Shown in pieces: positions 11,666 to 22,585 of a DNA stretch of 64,000 nt. Location: contig NEEC01000002.1 in NCBI GenBank assembly GCA_002189035.1, positions 3,743,001-3,807,000 on the forward strand, in the 5' to 3' direction. The number at the start of each line of letters is the position of its first letter. The first letter of the stretch is position 1. The translations under genes and the position numbers were made by a program. The notes beneath the pieces are model-generated. The model was given only the letters and a program-made list of their open reading frames with translations. It had not been told where the DNA came from and searched no databases. Source of the DNA: Utricularia gibba. Its lineage: Eukaryota; Streptophyta; Magnoliopsida; Lamiales; Lentibulariaceae.

Positions 11666-13112
11666 ATGGATTTCCCGAATATAGGGGGACTGCCCTGCAT
11701 TTGATGGGCATTCCGTGGACTTTCCGGTCTGTCTTGTCCTCCGGGAATTGGTTCTTTGTTGTCTCTCGAGATCACCATTGCTGGTTTTGGGGGGAATTTC
11801 GGATATCGGTTCCCCTCATTCCCCGTTCGTTCGTTACGCCCTCTTTTCCGGTCCGTCATTGACGTGGGGTTCCATACCGCATTGTTTATCCCCCCGCTAG
11901 CATGATATTGCTCGATCATCCTCTTCATTACTCGACAGTCGGTAGTTTCATGCCTGGTGGTCTTGTGTATTTCGCAGTAGGCATCCATTCTGGTTGGTTC
12001 CACCTGATACAGTTCATGGCGCTTATTCGGCTTGGGCCCTCGGTTAGGTTGGGTCTCTTGTTGCAAGATTAGGCGGAGCTCCACGCGACCTTTCATCTCG
12101 ATAGACTCTGTCCCAATTTTCGACGTTCCTAAGGCCCGCTTCATTATTTCCACCCTTTCCTTCAAGTCCAACTGGACGTCCTGTGCCAAGCAGTTGAATC
12201 GGTCAATGAATTTCCTCAAGCCTTCTCTTCAGTGATCATACCGAATGGAGTACAACGTTGTCTTTGATGATGGGGCCTCGATGTTGACAGCATATCGGGT
12301 GGTGAAGAGTAGCACCAACTCCCGATAGGACCCCACTCTACATGGTTCTAACTGTTTGAACCAGATCTTGGCTCCCTTCTGGAGTGAGCAGGCAAACAAC
12401 TTACACTAGATGGCTTCGGAGTGCCGGACTGTGGCCATCCTCATGTCGAAGTCGGTAACGTGAGATATAGGGTCTCCCTTCCCTTTGTAGGTGGGTAGTC
12501 CATCGGGGACTCTGAATCCCCTTTCGGGATCCTCTCGGATCAACTCATCAAAGAAAGGATCAAAACAAAGTGCAGGGGTCCTCGTAGTTCCTTCAACACT
12601 ATTCTTCAACGCTAGATCAATGTCGGCAAGGACATCTCCTCTTCCGGTGCGGACATTCTGGTCGAAAGCGTCCCTGAAGCCCCTATTCTCTTTCTTTCCC
12701 GGTGGCGTTCGAGCGGCGATGAGCTTTCGTCTTTCCCGGATCTGATCCAATTCTCTTTTCAGCTCTTCTTCCCTTTCTTCCAAGATTTTTCCAGCCATGT
12801 TTTCCCTATCAGTTCCTGGCTCATATATGACTTGGTTATGCCTCTTTCTTCGCAGCATCTCCTCCTCGGTTTCGGATTCAGTCTCCGTATCCGGGGGTAA
12901 TCCGGAATAAGAGGTTGTTTCTCCGTTCGTGGTGCAGTTTCAGGTGTTCCCTCCTGGGCGTTAGAGTTGAGGCCTAAAGGTGCCCGGAGGTCGGAGAGGA
13001 TTTTCGTTAGCAGGGCTTTCAGTTGCTCCCTGCTGGTGATCATAAAGCCGAGGTCTCGCGCGTCGGCACTTTCGTCCTGAGTCGGGTCGGTGGCTGTGCT
13101 ATTTTCCGCCAT
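11662..13112 (-). pseudogene. Gag of Tat element A, broken
   Basis: Start ATG at 13112 (MAENSTATDPTQDES), 78 bases after the LTR edge. The acidic N-terminal part shifts frame near 12800. The capsid-like part (GAKIWFKQLEP, SYRELVLLFTTRYA, RKFIDRFNCLAQDVQLDL) has stops near 12403 and 12233. C-terminal: YCEIHKTTRHETTDCRVMKRMIEQYH, the usual C-H-rich tail before protease. The same protein is found in element C (57229-58379), with similar wording. Confidence 0.85.
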
Positions 13113-13172
13113 GCTCTGTGATTAACGGGTGGTTCCTGTGGGTTTCTCGAGTGGCGCTGTGGAACGTAGCCC

Positions 13173-13190
13173 CACGGTGGGCGCCAAAAA
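13173..13190 (-). promoter_or_regulatory. Primer-binding site of element A
   Basis: On the minus strand TTTT TGGCGCCCACCGTGGGG directly follows the 5' LTR end (GTAACA). TGGCGCC pairs with the 3' end of plant tRNA-Asp; the following bases fit less well, so the tRNA identity is not certain. Confidence 0.75.
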
Positions 13191-13701
13191 TGTTACGGGT
13201 AAAATTAGTGTCCGGTGTGAGGCCGATTTAAGGTGAAAGGTGCGATCGGAATGTCGCACTTAGTTGGTTTTTCACGGTTGGTCCAATTGAATAAAATTGA
13301 GCAAAGATTTTTACGTGGAAACCGCCGGAAAGCGGAAAAACCATGGAGCTACCAGAGCTCGCCGGGAAAGGTTTTCACTCGACGGAGAAGGTGAAGAAGA
13401 GAATACAAGTTGAACAAGTCCCCTCTTTGTCATAGTTCCTTCTATTTATAGAAGGGCTCAATCTGATCAAATCCTGACATTTACAAATGTCGGTTGCTTT
13501 CTGCATTTGCTATATGATTTCGCTTTTTAAATATCGGCCGCCTGTTATGCCGTTATTCGGCCACTTTTCAGACTACGTTATACGGCTATACCTGTCAAAT
13601 CTCTGACAGATATCGGTCTGTCGATTGGCATTATCCCCTCAGAGTCCCTTTTTGCAGCTTTTTACAATCCGATTAACCTTGGCCGACTTTATTCCTCATT
13701 A
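13191..13701 (-). repeat. Element A 5' LTR (right copy) with TATA box
   Basis: 511 bases; the minus-strand termini are TAATGAG (original CA-complement mutated) and GTAACA. It contains CTATAAATAG (minus strand, about 13441-13452), the probable core promoter for the element transcript. The matching 45-base block is absent from the other LTR. Confidence 0.92.
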
Positions 13702-13706
13702 CAGTG

Positions 13707-14704
13707 TTAGATGTTGCTTGCAAGTCATCCCAAGTTCAGTAGAATCACAAGAACACGAAATCTCAGACTCTCATTGAAGTTCCATTCTGCTCAAAAGTTA
13801 GTAGTTAGTTAGTTTAGCTTTCCCTTTTGTTTCTTTCTCTAGAGGAATTTTTCTCTAGCTTCTCTCTATAACTTTGTTTTCCTTTCCTTTAGTTTGTATT
13901 GCCGTTCGCGGCTAGAAACTTCTGTTTTTGGGTTGGAACACCACCAGATCTATGTTTCGTTAGCTTATCTTCACATTTTCTCTGAATACGAACGGTTTTG
14001 TATGTCTTCGTGCGACTATGTTCAGTCTTTCTGTAACAGTCCCCTTATTCAAGATTCATGGTTAGCTGATCACTTCCCATGAGTTTTGGAGAGGAGCAAG
14101 GTGGAGAGCACCAACTCACGCCCCTTTGGCAGGAGGAAGACTACGTATTGTTTGTGGCCGTACCTCAGGATCAATGGACAGGTAGTGACCTCGTATCTGG
14201 ACTCATTAGGTCATTGGCAACACTCGGGGACACGCGCGCAATTCGGATGTGAGGGTACGCTGGCAGGACCTCTTATTCTCACATTCGTCCAAGGAGGAGT
14301 AACATCGGGCTATTCCCATGCCTTCTTGCAAGAGAGTGTAAGGGAGGGTAGACAATTCCTTACTCCTATAACCGAGTACTCAAGAAGACCAGAGAAGAGT
14401 GAAGATGCAACGAACATAGTTGGACATGATTCCAAACCCAGGAACATTTACCTTATTTAAGGTTCATCGCTTACGCTTATTTCAGTTGTTTATTCAAACC
14501 CCCTCTTATTCCCTTACTCAAGCTTCATCACCAACGTTTCTCGCACCTTTTACCTTCAAAACCGTTTACAAATCGTGACAATTGTATTCGGGGTACCTCA
14601 TCTTTCACTTAAAAACAACTCCCTGTGTTCGACACCCGTACTATGCTTTTGTGTTTTACGAGTTTTAAAAGTATTAAAATTTGTTGTGGAAACGACACGC
14701 AACA
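13707..14704 (+). repeat. Element B 5' LTR, second part
   Basis: Continues the LTR after the insertion of A and aligns to 21592-22585. The end CGCAACA is at 14698-14704. The open frames inside it (14086-14460 and others) also occur broken in the 3' copy and are not genes. Confidence 0.92.
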
Positions 14705-14711
14705 AATTTTT

Positions 14712-14727
14712 TGGCACCGTAGCGGGG
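14712..14727 (+). promoter_or_regulatory. Primer-binding site of element B
   Basis: TGGCACCGTAGCGGGG follows the LTR by seven bases. Athila elements usually have TGGCGCCGTTGCCGGGG (tRNA-Asp); the CAC in place of CGC may be a point change or a family variant, since TGGCACCG is also seen at 50175. Confidence 0.75.
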
Positions 14728-14883
14728 AGTTGAATTTTTTTTTTTTTTTGTGTTTGGTGTTGTGTGTGTAAGTTTCGTTTTATTTTTTCTTTTTGCCTTC
14801 TTTTCTTTTTTTTTTTCTGTTTTTCTTTCTTTTCCTTGTTGTTTCTTTTCTTGTTTCCGTTTCTACTTGTTTTTCTCTTTTTA

Positions 14884-15867
14884 TGCAGCCAGGTCCACCA
14901 AGGGCTCGTCCAAGCCTGAGATTTTATCGAGAAGTTTATATCCTTTGGACTAAGAGGTGGAACGAACCTTTCTTTCTAAAAAGAGAGAGCAGACGTCTTG
15001 TTCAATCACTGGAGGCATCATGGGAGCGCATATACCCATTGGAGTACCACTTGTGCCCGAGAGCCTGGGAGAACAACCTCACGGAAACTTTCCAGTACTA
15101 GTTCCCACTAACTATGGATCAGCACTACGGACCATCAAGGAGGAAATCACTGCAAATCATTCAGACCATCCCTTATGCATCATATTTGATGGAGAAGAAG
15201 ACTATGAGCTACGTCCTTACTTATTCTAGACGCTTCCAAAGTTTGCTAGAAGGGAAAATGATTACCCTAACCGTCATCTACGTGAGTTGCACATGGCTTG
15301 TGCATCCATGTGCCCCAAGGGAGCTACGGAGAATCAAGTCAAGCTTAGAGTATTTCCCTTCAGTCTTACCGAATGAGCTTTGGAGTGGCTCTATGGACTT
15401 CCCCCTTCATCTATCGCCACATGGGAGCAGATGGTTCAAAAATTCTTAGATCGCTATGCACAACTAGGAAGAGCTTCAGCCGGAAGGAGAGCCTTGACTA
15501 CCATGATGCAGAGTGAAGGAGAAAACTTGCAGGAGTATTATGATCGTTTCAACCAAATCTACAACTCCTACCCTCAGCATGGACTCACTGAGAGCCACAT
15601 CTGACAGCACTTCTATGAAGGATTGACTCCTATGATCCGAGGACAGATGGATGCCACTTGTAATGGATCATTATTAGCGAACCGTCACAGTGCTGATGCC
15701 CGCAGACTCATTGAGCAAATGGCTGCTAATTCCTATTCCAAAGCCAATCGTTATGATAACTCCTATAGACCACTTGGTGGAAAGATTAGAACAGCGAAAG
15801 CGGTCTATGGAGTGGAAAACTCAGAAGTACTCGCTCAACTTGCAGCAATGAGCAACACGCTGAAGTT
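14884..15867 (+). pseudogene. Gag of Athila element B, broken and truncated
   Basis: Frames in order: a start region, MGAHIPIGVPLVP, then the capsid-like block ALEWLYGLPPSSIATWEQM, FLDRYAQLGRASAGRRAL, GENLQEYYDRFNQIYNSYPQHG and DARRLIEQMAANSYSK. This matches the retrotransposon gag domain of Athila. A stop TGA lies inside TE-ALEWLYG (about 15372), another near 15602, and frameshifts near 15110 and 15235. The frame is cut at 15867, where an X-family LTR starts. No zinc knuckle remains. Confidence 0.82.
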
Positions 15868-17162
15868 TGTGTTGGGTTTCTCGTAGACATCGTATGTCTC
15901 AAAAGCAGCGGAATTTTAAAAATTTTGAGAAACCCCCAACACAAATCTTGGAATACGGTATACATCAGATGACTCTGTTGTTCACCAACCGCCAATAGCC
16001 GACGGCCTCTATAGTATTCACACGTGGAGCACTCCGTCGATAACCTTCTGAAGGCTCTTGAATGCTAGTCGAATTTCTCAGGTGCTAGTAGAGAAAAACG
16101 CCTCCTTGTGGATCAGTCTCAGAGAGCACGAAGACCTTGGAGCAGATCTCAAGATATGAATCTTTTTGATAGATATTTTGTGACATATCAAATCATATTT
16201 ATATGAGATCCTTTATTTTGAGTTTAATCAATAGTAATCTCAAAATAATTCTCTATTTAAATTATCCACTTTACCAATTACATCTCATTTAATTGTGTTA
16301 TTCTATTTTAAATCGATGAGTGACTCCACTATTGTGTGTGACCCTATAGGCTTCCTCAATCAAGACCGTAATAATGGATTTATTAATTAACTCTTAATTA
16401 ATCAAATCCATCATTATCGATCATGAGTGATGTCTAGCAACATATCATGATCTCCAAGATTAAATAATAATTAGGTGAACTGATTGAGCCTTTCCATGAC
16501 CAGCCACCATGCAATGAACATCTTTCATCATACTTATATCTCATTCGATACTAGAACATGGGTGTTTGTCTTTCTGATGTATCGAACTTATAATTGCATT
16601 CAAGCACTAACACTCAATGACCTACTCAAACGATTCGAGTGTCATTACCCTGGGCCCAGGACTTACTGTTAGGCTTTGATGCAATTACTTGAGATATAAT
16701 CTCATCGCTAACATGAGTGATGAATCCTTTATTGATCAATCAACTATCTCTAACCTTAAGGAGTCACATCCCTACTCATCCATACTAGGCAAGCCATGGT
16801 TAGGCTCCAATTAGTAATGAGCGAAAATGTGAGCTTAAGATCAAGATAACTTTGTTGATCTCAAGTCTAAGCTTACTTGCACGGCTGTCATATTCGAGAT
16901 CTTGCTACTGACAATTGGTTAGCTTCCCATAGTAGCATCTCGAAGATAAGTCATCCAGTGAATCGATTCTCTAATCGATACCCACACATAGGTTCTAGTA
17001 ATCTCATTACATCAATTGTGAGAACCATTGCCTAAACAATTTAGGGAACTCAATGTGTGCCAGCTTATCCGTATTTGTGATATCCTCATTTCACAAATAC
17101 TTTAGCTAGGGAGATTTAACTTGATCATGAGTGCTTGAAGAATCTCACATTATGATCTCATC
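15868..17162 (+). repeat. X-family LTR, copy 1, right end missing
   Basis: Starts TGTGTTGGGTTTCTCG, the same start as copy 2 at 32117. It follows copy 2 and the reverse complement of copy 3 (62081-63420) through cactccgtcgataacctt, gtgctagtagagaaaaacgcc and cttgaagaatctcacatta. It stops at 17162, where copies 2 and 3 continue for another 150 bases or so. A 15-base inverted repeat stands at its left end (see findings). No coding capacity; the superfamily is not resolved, copia being possible. Confidence 0.72.
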
Positions 17163-18393
17163 GAAAGGAGAAGTTGCAGAGTGACAGTATGCACTACATT
17201 TGGGACGACCCATACCTATGGAAGATTGGGCCAGACCAAATCCTTCGTCGGTGCATCCCTGAAGGTGAAGCGCATTCAATTCTTACTCATTGACATGAAT
17301 TACCTTGTGGGGGTCATTTTGGTCCCAAGATCACTGCTAACAAGGTCTTGGAAGCTGGCTTGGCTTCTATTGGCCCACTCTTTTCCGAGATGCATACCTT
17401 CATTGCAAGGCATGCCCTAATTGCCAAAGAGGTGGAGGCATAGGTTTCAGAGACCAAATGCCACTTCAGCCCATCGTGATGTGCGAAATTTTCGATGCTT
17501 GGGGTATTGACTTCATGAGACCATTCCCTTCATCAAAGGGAAAGATTTATATCCTTCTTGCTGTTGATTACGTCTCCAAGTGGGTTGAAGCCATGGCATG
17601 TGAGAAAGATGATGCAAGGACTGTAAGCTATTTCTTGACTTCTCACATTTTTCCAAGGTTTGGTTATCCTAAGATTCTCATTTCCAATAGAGGTACCCAC
17701 TTTGTGAACTATGTCATAAGGGCTATGCTAACAAAATTTGGAGTTCATCATCGTCTTTCTACTGCTAGACATCCTCTGACTAATGGGCAGGCTGAAAACT
17801 CAAATCGCGAGATCAAACGCATCCTGGAACGAACAGTGAATCCGACCAGAAGAGACTGGAGTCTCCGACTGAATGATGTGTTATGGGCCTATTGCACAGC
17901 TTACAAAAATCCCATTGGAATGTCTCCCTTTCGCATGATCTATGGAAAGTCTTGCCACCTTCCAGTGGAGATTAATTATAAAGCGTATTGCGCCGTTAAA
18001 GCATGCAACATGATTTGTGATCAAGCAGGAGAAAAGAGACTACTTGATCTGAATGAATTAGAGGAAATCCGCTTGAATGCCTACTCCTACCACTTAATCT
18101 ACAAGGAGAAGGTGAAATACTTCCATGACAGTAATTTGCATGAGAAGAAATTTCGAGTTGGTCAGAAAGTTCTTTTATACAATACCACTTTGAATTTTTT
18201 TCCTGGGAAATTGAGATCTAAATGGCAAGGACCTTATGAAGTTTCACATGTTTTCCTTTATGGTGTTGTTGTTATCCGTTCTTATGAGACAGGGAAATGT
18301 TTCAAAGTGAATGGCCATAGGTTGAAACCGTATTATGAGAACTTTCCGCCGCAAACAGCATGTTGTTTGCTCTTAATCGAGGATCATCAGTAG
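17163..18393 (+). pseudogene. Integrase of Athila element B
   Basis: The finger region (17170-17440) survives in broken frames: WDDPYLWKIGPDQILRRCIP and CxxC of [11 protein letters not shown]. From 17458 one open block covers the core and C-terminus: [17 protein letters not shown] (first Asp), [11 protein letters not shown] where the second catalytic Asp is Asn, and [16 protein letters not shown] (Glu). Then GRKFRVGQ-type and KWQGPYEV motifs, ending [11 protein letters not shown] instead of D-D-E means a dead enzyme even where the frame is open. RT and RNase H, which should precede it, are absent. Confidence 0.85.
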
Positions 18394-18737
18394 CGTACCA
18401 AGTCGGCCAACGACTTTAAATTGGCGCTGCACGGGAGGCAACCCTAGGTTAATTTTCTCTTTCCTCTTTTACTTTTTGTCTGACGTCGCAGGTTCCCCAG
18501 GATTTTGTTGGGATTACACACTATCCCACACATCATTACCGAGAGACGTTAATATTTTGCTTTCCTTTCCCCCCATGATTATCCTCCTTGGGACCCTTCT
18601 CTCACCATAACTACCCATTTTCCCATTCACACCACTACTTCTATCACTTTCCCCACTTTTCCGTAAGACATTCCCCACTTCTACCAATTTCTAGTTTACC
18701 TTCTTCCTCACCTTGTGACCCATCGTAACCCACAGCC
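18394..18737 (+). other. Spacer between integrase and env-position ORF of element B
   Basis: Contains the conserved Athila wording cacgggaggcaaccctagg (18430-18448), also seen as gggagacaacccaag in element D (reverse of 39030-39045). No coding capacity. Confidence 0.6.
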
Positions 18738-20416
18738 ATGAAGGCAACATCCTCTGCTTCATCTCTTCGAACCCCTGTTAGGAAACCCCGCACAGCTAGG
18801 CAACGCCAGGCCGTCACTGCAGGTCCATCACGGAGGAACCGACAGCGTTCTGCTTCACCCTCACCCAGACCTCACAAACACCAATCTGTGTCTGCACTAG
18901 AAACTTCATCCTGGGAGATTTCTCTACTTTTTTCACCAGTCCCTTTAGCCAAACTCCCTCCTGTTTTTTACCTTCTATGGAAAGATGAGGATTCTTCGGC
19001 AGACCAGGAAATGCCTGTTGCAACCCCGAAGAGAGAAGCCACACCAGAACCTGTTGCAGAGGAGACACCGGAGCACGACCCAGTTGCAACCCAGACTCGT
19101 ACCGATAGCTCTGACAAAGATTTCCAACTGGACGGCTTGGAGGAAGAAGAAGAAGAAACCGAAGTGGAAGAAGCATCCAGCCCACCAGCTACTGAACACA
19201 GACGCTCACCCCACGAGGAAGGGGAAGGTGAGGATGATAATATTGATTCTGAAGTAGATTTGTGGTTTGTAGAAATGCAGGGAGCCGCTAACGAAGGACC
19301 ACCACTAACGTTCCAAGACGGCGAGCAAGCCATCAACGCTGGCCAGACAAGCAGGCAGCGTAGCAAAGGACAACGAGGGCGACAAAAGGTCTGGCGGGAC
19401 CGTTTGTTGGAGTCTCCTGTTTGGAACCAACTCCAGGACACTGTCAGGTTTCCCAATAAGAATCCCAAGCCCTTTTTAACGCTTTAACGAGTCACCGTAT
19501 CTTGTTTGCTTTCCGAATGCATGCTCCAATGTTAGCTCATTTGAATTTGACATATGATATTAACCGCATGTTTGAGTTTTCACCTGAATGGTGTCATTTT
19601 TCAGAGATTGATCTTCCTATTTTTCCAAAATTGGTCTTTGAATTTTATGCTACCTGTGCTTTTGATGATGTGGAATGGAACCCTATTGGTGAACCCCTCA
19701 TTTCTTTTCGTTTGGGTGGAAAAGACTTTGAGCTTTCTGTTAATGATTTTAATGTTGCTCTTGGTTTTGTTTATGAGGATGAACTTACTTCTGCTCAATA
19801 TTTGCAAGCTTGCTGTGATTATCCCCCATCATTTGATGTTCATTGTGCTTATGGTTCCATGTCTGTGTGTGAACCACCCTTTCCTAGTTCCAAACTCAAG
19901 GCCCATCACTTGAGGGCCCCTGCGCTGTTAGTTTTTAACAGGTATCTAGGAGGATGCTATTCTGCCACTCACCAAGGCACCAGTGTGGTCTAGGTGGTAG
20001 TATTCTTCCTCTGGGCCATGATGAAGAAGATCCCGATCAACCTTGGCTGGTGGATTGCCACGCACATGAATCGTGTGGTATCGCGCAGCGAACGAGTGCT
20101 TCCATTCGCATCCCTCATCACTAACCTCGCGATGCCGCTTAACGTGGACCTCACCGCCAACACACCCAAGGTAGAGGCTCATTTTCAATACCTTGACCTA
20201 GTTGATCTCTTTCAGTGCAGCTACCACAAAGAAGCTAGAGGCCGTGCCGTTTTCGTCCAAGCCGGGATGAAGAGTAAAACCACCGTGATGCCGCACACCA
20301 TTGTAGTTCCATACGGTGACTCCTCTAAAGTTCTCCAGATAAACACACCCTCCTGCTGGCTCTTCAAGATCTGCAGCGCCAGATCACCACACTATCGTCC
20401 AAACTGGACACCCTGA
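18738..20416 (+). pseudogene. ATHILA-type ORF in env position, element B
   Basis: The first block (18738-19487, 249 residues) begins MKATSSASSLRTPVRKPRTARQ: a basic N-terminus, then a long Glu/Asp-rich low-complexity part. It shifts frame before 19502. The second block (19502-20416) has ISFRLGGKDFELSVNDFNVALGF, FFLWAMMKKIPINLGWWIATHM and VEAHFQYLDLVDLF, characteristic of the ATHILA ORF or plant transposon-associated domain. It has one in-frame TAG at 19991. The position after integrase is that of env in retroviruses, but I see no signal peptide or membrane segment, so an envelope role is not supported. Confidence 0.75.
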
Positions 20417-21228
20417 TCACCTCTCTGCCGCATCATCACTAAGGTACCCTCCACCATGCTTGATGATGAGGACATCCTCAGAATTAAGTGTGGGGAGGAG
20501 CTCTCTCTATTAAACGAACTATCTTACGTTATCGTATTTGGACAACTTTTCGTATGTTTTATTTTCCATGCTTGTGTTTTTATCTTATGAGTCTACCCCA
20601 TATCATGCTTCCTAGGTTAGATGACATCTATGCTTCGGTATTCCTTACGCATGCTTCATGATTAGGGTGCTTAGACTTATCTTGCTGCTAAGAAACCTTC
20701 TAGACTTTTTCTTACTCTAAATATCTAGCTTTTATGACATGCATTAGGGTTTAGACTTGCTTCGGATCGCTCTCACATGTTTTCGTTCTATATCCATGGC
20801 CCAGTGACACCTCAAAAAAAAAAAACGAGGATGCCAAAGGTAAGAATTGTCTGGCGAAACCGTGGACAATGCGAACTTTACTTATGAACCACAAATAAGG
20901 TTTCGTAATCCAGACAACTCTTCCCAAAGCGGGGGTCCTTCTTCAAAAAAAAAAAAATTATGTTGTTTGAAAAAAAAGAGAGAAAGAGGAATAAGTCATT
21001 GTGGCCCAAACTTTTGAAATTAGAGAGCGATCCCGAACTGTCTCTTTCCCTGATTGTGTTGTTTGAGTGGCATTCTTTAAATTGATTTGAAGAGTTTGGA
21101 AGGATATAGAAGGTGATACATGCAGTTAGATAGGGATGGGTTACCTTAGTCGTGCATCATGAGTTAAGTACTATCAGAGCTATGGATTGTCTATCTGTTT
21201 TCATACTTGTGGACAAGCATGATTTAAG
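20417..21228 (+). other. 3' untranslated region of element B
   Basis: Noncoding. It has an early purine tract (aattaagtgtggggagga, 20484-20500) that may be an extra plus-strand primer, and two A-runs near 20815 and 20945. Confidence 0.6.
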
Positions 21229-21240
21229 TGTGGGGGAATA
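21229..21240 (+). promoter_or_regulatory. Polypurine tract of element B
   Basis: TGTGGGGGAATA directly before the 3' LTR start TGTTAAG. Athila elements end their internal region with this kind of tract. Confidence 0.8.
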
Positions 21241-22585
21241 TGTTAAGTGTCATTTTCTTACTATTTCTTAGGTTGTTTTTATGTCTAATAGTGATTAGAA
21301 GTGTCTAATTAGGGGTCTATAATATAAGATTTAGGTTTTTGTCTAGTTTAGGGTAATTATCCTAAATCTTGTATTTTATGTAATAATTTTACTAATTTTA
21401 ATTGAGTTTTTTTAGAGGTGCACATGTGGCAGGAAGTGAGAGAAAGAGGGTATCAGATGGCGACAAATTGGATCTTCCCGAGCTGACATTCCCTTGATTT
21501 CCGGAAGACTGCGAACGCCTAATCATGAGCCTTGACGTGCGGAGCATGAGAGTCTTTGACAGGTGGCATCATTAGCGTACCAGTGTCAGACATTGCTTGC
21601 AAGTCATCCCAAGTTCAGCAGAATCATATGAACACGAAATCTCAGACTCTCATTGAAGTTCCATTCTGCTCAGACGTTAGTAGTTAGTTAATTTAGTTTT
21701 CCCTTTTATTTCTCTCTCTAGAGGAATTTTTCTCTAGCTTCTCTCTATAACTTTGTTTTCCTTTCCTTTAGTTTGTATTGTCGTTCGCGGCTAGAAACTT
21801 CTGTTTTTGGGTTGGAACACCACCAGATCTATGTTTCGTTAGCTTATCTTCACATTTTCTCTGAATACGAACGGGTTTCGTATGTCTTCACGCGACTATG
21901 TTCTAGTCTTTCTGTAACAGTCCCCTTATTCAAGATTCATGGTTAGCTGATCACTTCCCGCGAGTTTTGGAGAGGAGCAAGGTGGAGAGCACCAACTCAC
22001 GCCCCTTTGGCAGGAGGAAGACTACGTTTTGTCTATGGCCGTACCTCATGATCAATGGACAGGTAGTGACCTCGTATCTGGATTCGTTGGGTCATTGGCA
22101 ACACTCGGGCACATGCGCGTAATTCAGCCGTGAGGGTACGCTGGCAGGACCTCTTATTCTCACGTTCGTCCAAGGAGGAGTAACATCGAGCTATTCCCAT
22201 GCCTTCTTGCAAGAGAGTGTAAGGGAGGGTAGACAATTCCTTACTCCTATAACCAAGTACTCAAGAAGACCAGAGAAGAGTAAAGACGCAACGAACATAG
22301 GTGGACATGATTCCAAACCCAGGAACATTTACCTTATTTAAGGTTCATCGCTTACGTTTATTTCAGTTGTTTATTCAAACCCCCTCTTATTCCCTTACTC
22401 AAGCTTCATCACCAACGTTTCTCGCACCTTTTACCTTCAAAACCGTTTACAAATCGTGACAGTTGTATTCGGGGTACCTCACCTTTCACTTAAAAACAAC
22501 TCCCTGTGTTTGACACCCATACTACGCTTTTGTGTTTTATGAGTTTTAAAAGTATTAAAATTTGTTGTGGAAACGACGCGCAACA
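21241..22585 (+). repeat. Element B 3' LTR, intact
   Basis: 1345 bases, TGTTAAGTGTC to GCGCAACA, followed by the ACCTC duplication (22586-22590). It serves as the empty-site reference for the A insertion in the 5' copy. Confidence 0.95.

Larger units (their letters stand above)
3827..13701 (-). mobile_element. Tat-lineage Ty3/gypsy element A (dual RNase H), nested in B
   Basis: A 9.9-kb element read on the minus strand: 5' LTR 13191-13701, primer site, gag, protease, RT, RNase H, a second archaeal-type RNase H, integrase, an antisense gene on the plus strand, purine tract, 3' LTR 3827-4292. The second RNase H and the antisense ORF after pol mark the Tat group rather than Athila or chromoviruses. 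The target duplication CAGTG is perfect. All coding regions carry stops or frameshifts, so it is not autonomous now. Confidence 0.93.
3482..22585 (+). mobile_element. Athila-lineage Ty3/gypsy element B, with nested element A
   Basis: Both LTRs start TGTTAA and end CGCAACA, with the perfect 5-bp target duplication ACCTC outside. Order on the plus strand: 5' LTR (3482-3826 plus 13707-14704), primer site, gag, an inserted X-family LTR, integrase, env-position ATHILA-type ORF, purine tract, 3' LTR (21241-22585). Protease, RT and RNase H are missing between gag and integrase. In the first 230 or so aligned LTR positions I count about ten differences between the two copies, so the insertion is fairly young. 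A is inserted in the 5' LTR and is therefore younger. Confidence 0.92.

Noticed and set aside
14705-14730. tRNA gene at TGGCACC/TGGCGCC sites
   Set aside because: Only the 3'-end complement of a tRNA is present, directly after LTR ends; no cloverleaf. These are primer-binding sites.
18968-19468. 166-codon minus-strand frame rich in Ser
   Set aside because: It is the reverse of the Glu/Asp-rich part of the ATHILA-type ORF (GAA/GAG read backward), so a compositional shadow.
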